Assembly: GCA_025356695.1 (NCBI GenBank)
Contig: JANXSE010000102.1
Coordinates: 1 to 11,367, forward strand
Direction of reading: 5' to 3'
Origin: Betaproteobacteria bacterium
GTDB lineage: Bacteria; Pseudomonadota; Gammaproteobacteria; Burkholderiales; SG8-41
Length of the DNA: 11,367 nt
The translations under genes were made by a program, and so were the position numbers. This document shows, in pieces, positions 1 through 5,952 of the stretch. The notes beneath the pieces were generated by a model. It was given only the letters and a program-made list of their open reading frames with translations, did no database searches and was not told the origin of the DNA. Position 1 is the stretch's first letter. Each line of letters begins with the position of its first letter.

Positions 1-120
1 AGCACGCTGATCGCGCTGAAGTCGCTGGGCTATCCGCATGTCAAAAACTATGTCGGGGCCTGGGGCGAATGGGGCAACCGCGATGATTCGGTCATCGTCA
101 TTCCAGAACCCGGCAAATAG
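1..120 (+). CDS. Rhodanese-type sulfurtransferase, C-terminal fragment (5' end outside the window)
   Basis: The frame is open from base 1 and ends at TAG (118-120), giving 39 residues. They contain GYPHVKNYVGAWGEWGNRDD and end in IPEPGK. A hydrophobic helix followed by Y-x-G-(S/A)-W-x-E-W-G-N is the characteristic end of the second domain of two-domain thiosulfate/3-mercaptopyruvate sulfurtransferases, which move sulfane sulfur to cyanide or other thiol acceptors. The catalytic Cys loop would lie upstream of the window and cannot be checked. It cannot be told whether the protein is cytoplasmic or exported. The next gene starts 38 bp downstream on the same strand, so co-transcription is possible. 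The family call is fairly safe; the subtype is not. Confidence 0.75.
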   Translation, partial: STLIALKSLGYPHVKNYVGAWGEWGNRDDSVIVIPEPGK

Positions 121-157
121 CTCGACACTGCGAATCTGAAAGCTCCTGGAACAACAC

Positions 158-571
158 ATGAAAAAATCAGACGCAAGCCAAGACCAACCAGCCGCGGAAC
201 TCATCTCAAACCGAATCGCCGAACTCGGCGACTGGCGCGGCAAAACCCTCGCCACGATGCGCAAGCTCATCACGGCTGCCAACCCGGCGATTGTCGAAGA
301 ATGGAAATGGGGCGGCCCGGTGTGGTCGTGCAACGGCATCATTTGCACCGGTGAAACGTACAAGGACAAGGTGAAACTGACCTTCGCCAAAGGCGCGTCG
401 CTGAAAGACCCGGCCCGTCTCTTCAATTCAAGCCTAGACGGCAACCTGCGCCGCGCGCTCGACATTCACGCCGGTGAAACCGTGGACAAAGCCGCCTTCA
501 AAACACTCATACGCGAGGCAATTGCCGTCAACAGTGCGAGCAAGTCAAAAGCGGTGAAAAAAGGCAGGTAG
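158..571 (+). CDS. DUF1801 (YdhG-like) domain protein
   Basis: A 137-aa cytoplasmic protein with no signal peptide or membrane segment. The DUF1801 core is clear. A helix with MRKLITAANPAIVEEWKWG (about residues 35-53) leads into GPVWSCNGIICTG, then KDKVKLTFAKGASLKDPARLFN (about 70-92), and a C-terminal helix AAFKTLIREAI. The E-x-K-W-G-x-P-V motif and the 'V-x-L-x-F-x-x-G-A-x-L-x-D-P' strand are the family hallmarks. The domain has a frataxin-like fold and its biochemical role is not established, so no function is assigned. The tail is Lys/Ser-rich. The start is the ATG at 158, preceded by a weak GGA about 7 bp upstream. The TAG stop (569-571) falls inside the first copy of a palindromic repeat (568-596), so the repeat may have set the C-terminus. 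Confidence 0.85.
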   Translation: MKKSDASQDQPAAELISNRIAELGDWRGKTLATMRKLITAANPAIVEEWKWGGPVWSCNGIICTGETYKDKVKLTFAKGASLKDPARLFNSSLDGNLRRALDIHAGETVDKAAFKTLIREAIAVNSASKSKAVKKGR

Positions 572-596
572 GTTGGGCTGACGCAGGAAGCCCAAC
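568..596 (+). repeat. REP-like palindromic repeat, family A, copy 1
   Basis: A 29-bp unit beginning GTAGGTTGGGCTGACGCAGG. Its inner part is itself a hairpin, with GTTGGGCT pairing with AGCCCAAC around a 9-nt loop. The whole unit recurs as a perfect reverse complement at 682-710. It overlaps the stop codon of the DUF1801 gene. Its length, internal symmetry and position between genes fit a dispersed REP-type element. Very similar GTAGGTTGGGCT...AGCCCAAC repeats are familiar in proteobacterial genomes, but copy number here cannot be counted from one window. The hairpin could also act as a weak bidirectional terminator, although no T-tract follows it. Confidence 0.85.
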
Positions 597-681
597 AATC
601 ACCATCACATTGAAATATTCCCTTCATTGCAGAATAGGCTAATGACCCGGGCCGCTGACCGGGTGCGATGACGGGTTTGGC

Positions 682-710
682 GTTGGGCTTCCTGCGTCAG
701 CCCAACCTAC
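682..710 (-). repeat. REP-like palindromic repeat, family A, copy 2 (inverted)
   Basis: Exact reverse complement of 568-596 with all 29 bases matching, separated by an 85-bp spacer. The pair could form one long cruciform or RNA stem as well as two small hairpins. The spacer contains a further small stem (645-650 ACCCGG with 659-664 CCGGGT) and is otherwise more AT-rich than the surroundings, with no credible ORF. The repeat ends 55 bp before the preferred hflX start, so it lies in or next to the hflX promoter or 5' leader. Confidence 0.85.
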
Positions 711-765
711 TTTCCCGCTTTTGGCTGTACTATTCGCCCCCGCCCTCACAAAAAGCCTGTCCCGC

Positions 766-2217
766 ATGTCCAATGAAGTGAAAAACCCGCGGCCGCGCGC
801 CGTCGTCGCCGCCGTGCAACTGCCGAATGTCAGCGACGCCGAACTCGAATCATCGCTCGACGAGTTGCGCGAACTGGCGAAGACGCTGGGCTACGAGGTG
901 GTGGCCACCTTCACGCAGAAACGCGGTAGCTTCGATGCGACCGCCTATTTCGGCACCGGCAAGCGCGAAGAGCTTAAGCGCTTTGTGCAGGGCGAGGCAG
1001 AAGTCGAACCCGATGCCGACGAAGCCCCCGAGGCCGCCGTCGCCACCACGCGCGCCGAGAAAAACGAGGAACGGCGCATCGCGCGCCACGGCCTCGCCGA
1101 AGCACGTGAAGCCGCCAAGGCGCTGGCGGGCAGCAACCAGCGCCGCGCGGCCTTTGTGCTGGTCGATCACGAAATTTCGCCGTCGCAGGCACGCAACCTG
1201 GAAAACGAAATCGGTTGCGACGTGCTCGACCGCACCATGGTGATCCTCGAAATCTTTCACCGCCACGCGCGCTCGAATGCGGCGCGCGCGCAGGTCGAGA
1301 TCGCGCGCCTGCGTTATCTGGCGCCGCGCCTGCGTGAGGCGGCCAAGCTCGCCGGCCCGCAGGGGCGGCAGCGCAGCGGTGTCGGCGGCCGCGGCGCCGG
1401 TGAAGGCGCCGGCGAGGCGGAGCGCACCAAGATCCGCGACCGCATCGCCGAGTTGAAGCAGGAAATCATCGCCTTCGATCTCGAACGCCAGACGCAGCGC
1501 GCGCGGCGCCAGCAAAGCGAGGGCCTCGCACGCGTGGCGCTGATCGGCTATACCAACGCCGGCAAGTCGACGCTGATGCGCGCGCTGACGGGTAGCGAAG
1601 TGCTGGTCGCCAACAAACTGTTCGCGACGCTAGACACCACGGTGCGCACGCTGCTGCCCGAGGGCGTGCCACGCGTGCTGGTGAGCGACACCGTGGGCTT
1701 CATCAAGAACCTGCCGCACGATCTCGTCGCCTCGTTCAAATCCACGCTCGAAGAAGCCGCCGAGGCGGCACTGCTGCTGCATGTGATCGACGCCAGCGAT
1801 CCCGGCTTCGAACGCCAGATCGAGGTGACCGACAAGGTGCTCGCAGAAATCGAGGCGGACAAGGTGCCGCGCCTGCGCGTGTTCAACAAGATCGACCGCG
1901 TCGGCGATGCCAAGGCGCAGAAGGAACACGCGAAGGCCCTGCGCGCGCAATTCCCCAAATGCATCGTGCTGAGCGCCGTTGACAGCGCTGACGTCGACAA
2001 GCTGCGCAAGACCATCCGCGCGTTTTTCGGCAAGCGGCTGGTCAAGGCCGAATTGTTCCTGCCGTGGTCGGCGCAGCAGTTGCGCGGCGAATTGTTCGCC
2101 GTGTGTCAGGTGATCGAGGAGCGCGCCGATGCGGATGGTGCGCACTTCAGCGTGCGCGGCGAGCGCAAAGACCTTGATGTGCTGCGCGAGCACATCGCGC
2201 AGGCGTCAAACGCTTAG
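766..2217 (+). CDS. hflX: HflX, ribosome-associated GTPase, with a long N-terminal-domain insertion
   Basis: HflX GTPases bind the large ribosomal subunit and, in studied bacteria, split stalled or heat-damaged 70S ribosomes. From the ATG at 766 the protein has 483 aa. The N-terminal HflX domain shows the YFGTGKREEL segment (GTGK at 63-66) and VLVDHEISPSQARNLE (about 131-146), followed by a coiled-coil linker containing the Gly-rich GVGGRGAGEGAGE. The G domain has G1 GYTNAGKS (261-268), G3 DTVGF (308-312), G4 NKID (374-377) and G5 SA (403-404), and a short C-terminal domain follows. The frame stays open back to a TTG at 721. I prefer ATG 766 because residues encoded by 721-765 do not resemble HflX, but neither start has a good Shine-Dalgarno. 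Between GTGKREEL and VLVDHE there are about 60 residues where the family usually has a dozen. They are Glu/Ala/Lys/Arg-rich and look like a helical insertion. Confidence 0.95.
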   Translation: MSNEVKNPRPRAVVAAVQLPNVSDAELESSLDELRELAKTLGYEVVATFTQKRGSFDATAYFGTGKREELKRFVQGEAEVEPDADEAPEAAVATTRAEKNEERRIARHGLAEAREAAKALAGSNQRRAAFVLVDHEISPSQARNLENEIGCDVLDRTMVILEIFHRHARSNAARAQVEIARLRYLAPRLREAAKLAGPQGRQRSGVGGRGAGEGAGEAERTKIRDRIAELKQEIIAFDLERQTQRARRQQSEGLARVALIGYTNAGKSTLMRALTGSEVLVANKLFATLDTTVRTLLPEGVPRVLVSDTVGFIKNLPHDLVASFKSTLEEAAEAALLLHVIDASDPGFERQIEVTDKVLAEIEADKVPRLRVFNKIDRVGDAKAQKEHAKALRAQFPKCIVLSAVDSADVDKLRKTIRAFFGKRLVKAELFLPWSAQQLRGELFAVCQVIEERADADGAHFSVRGERKDLDVLREHIAQASNA

Positions 2218-2226
2218 GTATTCAGA

Positions 2227-2583
2227 CTAGCGGCTGAAGCCGCCGAACTGTTCGTAATAGACAGGGCCGTAGGGCGCCAGCACCGCTTTTACCTGCGCAT
2301 CGGGCGCGCCGTAGACCGACATGCGCGTGATGGTCGCCAGCGCGGCGAAGCGCCGCGAAAATTTCATGTCCCAGCCGGCCATGTGGTCCATCACCGCGGC
2401 GCAATTGCGATAGCGCACGTAGATGTGACAGACGCGGCCGTCGGCGCGGATGTTCCATTCGTAGTCCAGGGTGCCTGGTTCGCGGTTCGCCGCGGCGACC
2501 ATTTCCAGCATCAGCGCGCGAAACAATTCAAGTCCGCCGGCGTGTACGTCGAGTTCGAGGATCCAGTAGATGTTTTCGATCAT
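2227..2583 (-). CDS. Antibiotic biosynthesis monooxygenase (ABM)-like small protein
   Basis: 118 aa from the ATG at 2583 (starting MIENIYWILELDVHAGG). The fold pattern is that of the dimeric alpha/beta ABM family, a ferredoxin-like fold that includes quinol monooxygenases and many proteins of unknown substrate. An initial strand is followed by the helix ELFRALMLEMVAAANREPG, then strands TLDYEWNI and VCHIYVRYRN, and the helix AAVMDHMAGW. The motif 'A-N-x-E-P-G-T-L-x-Y-E-W' is typical. The open frame extends upstream to 2664, but that extension only reads through hairpin repeat 2601-2651 and encodes junk-like PPSCPSPALRGQGP, so the start at 2583 is preferred. It converges on hflX with a 9-bp gap and no recognisable terminator between them. 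Enzymatic activity is not demonstrated by sequence, and many family members are uncharacterised. Confidence 0.75.
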   Translation of the reverse strand: MIENIYWILELDVHAGGLELFRALMLEMVAAANREPGTLDYEWNIRADGRVCHIYVRYRNCAAVMDHMAGWDMKFSRRFAALATITRMSVYGAPDAQVKAVLAPYGPVYYEQFGGFSR

Positions 2584-2600
2584 ATTCGTCCGTGGCGGCC

Positions 2601-2651
2601 TGTTAGCAGGTCCCTGCCCCCGCAAAGCGGGGGAAGGACAGGATGGGGGCG
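2601..2651 (+). repeat. Hairpin repeat, family B, left copy
   Basis: A 51-bp unit starting TGTTAGCAGGTCCCTGCCCC. It contains a stem of CCCCC and GGGGG (with flanking GC) around a short CAAA-type loop, then GAAGGACAGGATGGGGGCG. The reverse complement recurs at 3100-3149. The two copies agree everywhere except in the loop between the C5 and G5 runs, which is GCAAAGC here and GTTCAC in the other copy. Changes confined to the loop while the stem is kept suggest selection on structure or a recent common source. It lies just upstream of the ABM-like gene start and upstream of the DUF559 gene. Confidence 0.85.
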
Positions 2652-2763
2652 CAACGTAAGTCACCCTATCGATAGAATTTTAACGCGGCCGCTCCCTTGA
2701 CGCTGCGCACGATACCGCCATACGCTGCGACTGGCCCTTTCCTTCTCCGCCCAAAACCTGCCG

Positions 2764-3126
2764 ATGCGACACCTCACCGCACAACGCCGCGCGATTTCGC
2801 TAAGAAAATCGGCCACTGCCACCGAACGGCACTTGTGGCGCCACCTGCGCGACCGGCAACTCGCGGGATTTCGCTTTCGACGCCAAGTGCCGATCGGCAA
2901 TTACATTGCCGATTTTGCCTGCGTCGATGCGAAGGTAATGATCGAAATCGATGGCGGGCAACATCTGGCGCAACGCGATTATGATGCGCACCGGGATGCC
3001 GAAGTCGTCGAACGCGGCTTTCGGGTGCTGCGCTTCTGGGACAACGATGTGTTGTTGAATGCCGAGTCGGTGCTTGTTGTGATCTTCCAGGCGCTGGAAC
3101 GCCCCCATCCTGTCCTTCCCCCGTGA
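2764..3126 (+). CDS. DUF559 (Vsr/PD-(D/E)XK-like) endonuclease-domain protein
   Basis: A 120-aa protein matching the DUF559 family, which is related to the very-short-patch-repair endonuclease and the restriction-endonuclease-like fold. In order it shows the helix ATERHLWRHLRDRQLAGFRFRRQ (from about residue 19), PIGNYIADFAC with Asp50, VMIEIDGGQH with Glu61, Asp63 and His67, and RGFRVLRFWDNDVLLN. Asp50 and Glu61-x-Asp63 are the likely metal-binding acidic residues, so the core appears intact. DNA cleavage is an expectation from the fold, not shown for this protein. The ATG at 2764 has no clear Shine-Dalgarno. The last residues (RPHPVLPP) and the TGA stop are encoded by the right-hand hairpin repeat. 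The codons are less GC-rich than in the neighbours, suggesting separate ancestry. A weak TTGACG at 2697-2702 could be a -35 box, but its -10 partner is poor. Confidence 0.85.
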   Translation: MRHLTAQRRAISLRKSATATERHLWRHLRDRQLAGFRFRRQVPIGNYIADFACVDAKVMIEIDGGQHLAQRDYDAHRDAEVVERGFRVLRFWDNDVLLNAESVLVVIFQALERPHPVLPP

Positions 3127-3149
3127 ACGGGGGCAGGGACCTGCTAACA
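3100..3149 (-). repeat. Hairpin repeat, family B, right copy (inverted)
   Basis: A 50-bp reverse complement of 2601-2651, identical outside the central loop. Its first part is the end of the DUF559 coding sequence, and the TGA (3124-3126) sits in the loop between the C5 and G5 runs. It lies 29 bp beyond the stop of the leftward Bug gene. Its GC stem could therefore also slow transcription arriving from that side, although neither strand shows a T-tract after it. Confidence 0.85.
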
Positions 3150-3178
3150 AGGCACTCGGCGTGTTCCGTCCTGCTAAA

Positions 3179-4153
3179 TCAATCAGCCTTGATCCCCGCC
3201 GACTGAATCACCTGCGCCCACGCCGCGGATTCGGCTTTCAGTTCCGCCGCGAAAGCCTCGGGGCTGGCGCTGGTTTCGATTTCGAGGCCCTGCCGCGCGA
3301 GAGCTTCCTGCACATCGGTGAGTTTCAATGCGCGCAACGCTTCCTCGTAGACGCGCATGACGACGGGGCGCGGCGTTTTTGCCGGCAGCAGAAATGCATA
3401 CCACGATGTCACATTGAAACCGGGGAAACCGGATTCGGCGAGCGTCGGAATATCCGGCATCACCGCTGAACGCTTGGGGCCGGTCAGGGCCAACGCACGT
3501 AAGCGCCCCGCCTTGACCTGCGGCAGTGTCGCCACCACGCTGCCGAACACGACCTGCACTTCGCCGGCAAGGCCTGCGGCTGCGGCCGGACCGCCGCCTT
3601 TGTAGGGCACGTGAACCAGATTCACCCCGGTGCGGAACTTGAACATTTCCGCTGCGAGATGCAGCGGGCTGCCGATACCGGCCGAGGAATAATTGAGCTT
3701 GCCCGGCTGCGCCTTGGCCAGCGCGATGAAGTCTTTCAGCGTCTGCGCCGGCACCGACGGATGCAGCACCAGCACATACTGGCCGGCGGCGAGTTTGGTC
3801 ACCGGCTGCAGATCGCGCAGCACGTTGAACGGCAGTTTGTAGAGCGAAGGGTTGGCGGCGAGCGCGGTGTTGAATCCCAGCAGCACCGAATACCCGTCGG
3901 GCTGCGCGGTGGCGACGACTTCGGTGGCCATGTTGCCGCCGGCGCCACCGCGATTGTCGACCACCCAGGTCTGGCCCATACGCTCGGTGAGTTTCGGCGT
4001 GATGATGCGCGCCATCGCGTCGGCGCCGCCGCCCGGCGGAAACGGCACCAGCAGGCGCACCGGCTTGCTCGGATATTCATGGGATGCCGCCTGCGCGACA
4101 CCGCTGATTGCCAGCGCGGCAATGAGCACGCGCAGGGTACATTTAATAATCAA
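3179..4153 (-). CDS. Bug/TctC-family tripartite tricarboxylate-type periplasmic binding protein
   Basis: 324 aa. The N-terminus (KCTLRVLIAALAISGVAQA) is a Sec signal peptide with likely cleavage after AQA, so the mature protein is periplasmic. The mature part opens with YPSKPVRLLVPFPPGGGADAMAR, then WVVDNRGGAGGNMATEVVA and QPDGYSVLLG. These are the ligand-loop signatures of Bug receptors, which bind small carboxylates or similar compounds for TctAB transport or for sensing. HVPYKGGGPA and the DIPTLAESGFPGF segment are also classic. No TctA or TctB gene is in the window, as is common for orphan Bug genes. The start is a TTG whose Shine-Dalgarno GAGGG (4159-4163) lies inside the TPP gene with 5-nt spacing. 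A GTG eight codons later is an alternative that would shorten the signal peptide. The ligand cannot be predicted. Confidence 0.93.
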   Translation of the reverse strand: MIIKCTLRVLIAALAISGVAQAASHEYPSKPVRLLVPFPPGGGADAMARIITPKLTERMGQTWVVDNRGGAGGNMATEVVATAQPDGYSVLLGFNTALAANPSLYKLPFNVLRDLQPVTKLAAGQYVLVLHPSVPAQTLKDFIALAKAQPGKLNYSSAGIGSPLHLAAEMFKFRTGVNLVHVPYKGGGPAAAAGLAGEVQVVFGSVVATLPQVKAGRLRALALTGPKRSAVMPDIPTLAESGFPGFNVTSWYAFLLPAKTPRPVVMRVYEEALRALKLTDVQEALARQGLEIETSASPEAFAAELKAESAAWAQVIQSAGIKAD

Positions 4154-5888
4154 GTTTTCCCTCGTACAGCGTAAGCGGCGGATAAGCCGTTGGATCGATG
4201 ATGACGTCGAGCACGGTGGTGACGTTCGATGTCATCGCGTTCTGCAGCGCCGGTGCGAAATCGCCCGGCTGTTCGATGCGCACCCCGGCGCAGCCACAGG
4301 CGCGCGCGATGGCGGCATGATCGACCGGCGACAACGCGCAGGCATCGGTGTGCGCGCCGTAGAGCACGTCCTCGGCGTGCTGCTGGTAGCCGAGGATCTG
4401 ATTGTTGAGCACGATCACCGTGACGACGATGCCGAGGCGCTTCGCACTCTCCAGCTCGGCCCACACATGCGCGAAACCGCCGTCGCCGGTGACGCAGAAA
4501 ACATTTTTGTTCGGTGCGGCCAGTTTGGCGCCGAGTGCGGCGGGCAGGCCCCAGCCGAGACCGGCGAGACCGCGGCCGGCGAGAAAACGCATGCCGGCGC
4601 GCCGTGCCACCAAATAGTTCGCACACCAGATCGGCGCGTAGCTCGCATCGGCAACCACCAGCGCGTCTTCGGTCAGCACGGCGTCGAGTTCGCGCATCAA
4701 ACGCTCGGGGCGGATCGGCACCGCCTCGGAATTGAGCCGCGGTGCAGCGTCCGCGGCAGCGCGTTCATGCGCGGCGGCGATGATCTGTTCGACACCGGGC
4801 CGCGCCGCACGGCGTTGCGCCGCATCGATGCCGGCAAACGCGCGCGCCAGCGTGGCGAGGGTGAGTTTCGCGTCGCCAGTCAGACGCATCGCTTCGTAGT
4901 TGCGGCCGATTTCCTGGCTGTCGACGTCGATGTGAATGTAGCGCGCGGTTTTCGGAAACAGCGTCCACGAATCGGTGCCGTTCTGGTTGGTGCGGTCACC
5001 CACAAACAACACAACGTCGGCACTGTCGATCAGCGGCCGCAGATGCTGCGTGCGGCTGCCCGCCCCCATGAAATAACCGATCACGCCCAGCGACAGCGGA
5101 TGGCGCTCATCGACCGCGCCCTTGCCCATCACCGTGGTGGCCACCGGGATGCCCGCAGTCTCCTGCAATTGCGCGAGTTCGGCCTGCGCGCCCGAGATGT
5201 GCACGCCGCCGCCGGCGACGATCAGCGGATTTTTTGCGGTGGCGAGCAGCAAAGCGGCCTGCGCAATTTTTTCCGGATCGGCCAGCGTACGATCGAGCGG
5301 ATAACGGCCGAAATTGCTGCTGCGCGTGGAGGTTTCAACGCCGGCGGCGGATTCGACCAGCATGTCCTGCGGTAGCAACAGCACTGCGGGGCCGGGCCGG
5401 CCGCTCGCCGCCGCGGTGAACGCCATGTCGATGTAATCGTCGATGCGCGACAGCTGCGGCACGCGCCGCAGCCATTTGCTGCAGGCGCGAAACAATTCGG
5501 GATGATCGAGATCCTGAAACGCGTTTTTGTCGGTCTGCGTGCGGCGCACATCCTGCACCAGCGCCACAATCGGAATCGAGGCCTTCAAGGCTTCGGCCAG
5601 CCCCGCCACCAGCAGCGCGGCGGCCGGGCCGTTTTGCGAAGTGACGACAGCCACCTTGCCCGAAGCGCGCGCGTAACCGTCAGCCATGGCGGCACCGGCG
5701 TTCTCTTCGCGATAAGCGATCTGACGGATGCCGAATTCCGGCGTGACAAGGTACAGCGCCGAAGGCAGGCTCTGACCGAACATCAGTTCGACGCCGTGGC
5801 GTTGGAGCGCGCGCGCAATCAGATGCGCGCCGCAGGGCACCGGCATTTTGTGGCCTGACGCGGTGGTACGATCGGGGTTCTCGTTCAT
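4143..5888 (-). CDS. Thiamine-diphosphate-dependent enzyme, acetolactate synthase-like
   Basis: 581 aa with the three-domain layout of the acetolactate synthase/2-oxoacid decarboxylase superfamily. The N-terminal Pyr domain (about 18-185) has the cofactor-activating glutamate in REENAGAAMADGYARA (Glu62) and SQNGPAAALLVAGLAEA. The central domain (about 200-345) includes NPLIVAGGGVHISGA and GKGAVDERHPLSLGVIGYF. The C-terminal PP domain carries the metal/TPP motif GDGGF (468-472) ending in NN (495-496). All core residues seem present. The protein is cytoplasmic. The exact reaction cannot be read; the small-subunit partner and branched-chain biosynthesis genes expected for a true IlvB are absent, so a catabolic carboligase or decarboxylase is as likely. 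Its last 11 bp overlap the Bug gene, indicating translational coupling. The ATG at 5888 is used; a Met15 start is possible. The 64-bp gap to rlmJ holds a weak inverted repeat (GTGAG...CTCAC, 5907-5926). Confidence 0.88.
   Translation of the reverse strand: MNENPDRTTASGHKMPVPCGAHLIARALQRHGVELMFGQSLPSALYLVTPEFGIRQIAYREENAGAAMADGYARASGKVAVVTSQNGPAAALLVAGLAEALKASIPIVALVQDVRRTQTDKNAFQDLDHPELFRACSKWLRRVPQLSRIDDYIDMAFTAAASGRPGPAVLLLPQDMLVESAAGVETSTRSSNFGRYPLDRTLADPEKIAQAALLLATAKNPLIVAGGGVHISGAQAELAQLQETAGIPVATTVMGKGAVDERHPLSLGVIGYFMGAGSRTQHLRPLIDSADVVLFVGDRTNQNGTDSWTLFPKTARYIHIDVDSQEIGRNYEAMRLTGDAKLTLATLARAFAGIDAAQRRAARPGVEQIIAAAHERAAADAAPRLNSEAVPIRPERLMRELDAVLTEDALVVADASYAPIWCANYLVARRAGMRFLAGRGLAGLGWGLPAALGAKLAAPNKNVFCVTGDGGFAHVWAELESAKRLGIVVTVIVLNNQILGYQQHAEDVLYGAHTDACALSPVDHAAIARACGCAGVRIEQPGDFAPALQNAMTSNVTTVLDVIIDPTAYPPLTLYEGKLDY
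4159..4163 (-). promoter_or_regulatory. Shine-Dalgarno of the Bug gene, inside the TPP gene
   Basis: Read on the minus strand, the end of the TPP gene is GAGGGAAAACTTG. GAGGG is a good ribosome-binding core 5 nt ahead of the TTG at 4153. It is the main reason for choosing the rare TTG start, which overlaps the TPP stop codon region (TAA at 4145-4143). Confidence 0.6.
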
Positions 5889-5952
5889 GCGCGAATTCCG
5901 TCCGGGGTGAGCCGTAATGTTCTCACATCACGACGGCGCGTGAGATTGCGCG

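Larger units (their letters stand above)
2601..3149 (+). mobile_element. Candidate mobile unit: DUF559 gene between inverted hairpin repeats
   Basis: The two family B repeats point inwards as inverted copies and enclose only one gene, the DUF559 endonuclease-like ORF, plus about 110 bp of leader. This is the architecture of a small element with terminal inverted repeats, and its GC content is visibly lower than that of hflX and the TPP gene. No convincing target-site duplication is seen outside the repeats (GCGGCC to the left, AGGCAC to the right), and no transposase is present. Mobility is therefore inference. The alternative is a resident gene with dispersed intergenic repeats on both sides. 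Confidence 0.3.

Noticed and set aside
610..638. Possible hflX promoter (TTGAAA at 610-615 with a -10 near 633)
   Set aside because: The -35 is good but the only hexamers at the right spacing match the -10 consensus poorly, so it is not called.
721..765. TTG start for hflX
   Set aside because: There is no Shine-Dalgarno before the TTG, and the 15 added residues do not resemble HflX; the ATG at 766 is preferred.
2584..2664. N-terminal extension of the ABM-like ORF
   Set aside because: It reads through the hairpin repeat 2601-2651 and adds no family similarity; the internal ATG at 2583 gives the normal family length.
2592..3155. Target-site duplication around the DUF559 unit
   Set aside because: The flanks (GCGGCC on the left, AGGCAC on the right) share only GGC, which is not convincing.
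3852..5375. 507-codon open frame on the plus strand opposite the TPP and Bug genes
   Set aside because: It lies antisense to two well-supported genes, is rich in Arg, His and Ala with no domain, and has the composition expected from the complement of GC-rich coding DNA.
5907..5926. GTGAG...CTCAC inverted repeat between rlmJ and the TPP gene
   Set aside because: Five-base arms with a 10-nt gap are expected by chance in DNA of this composition; no regulator gene or second copy supports an operator.
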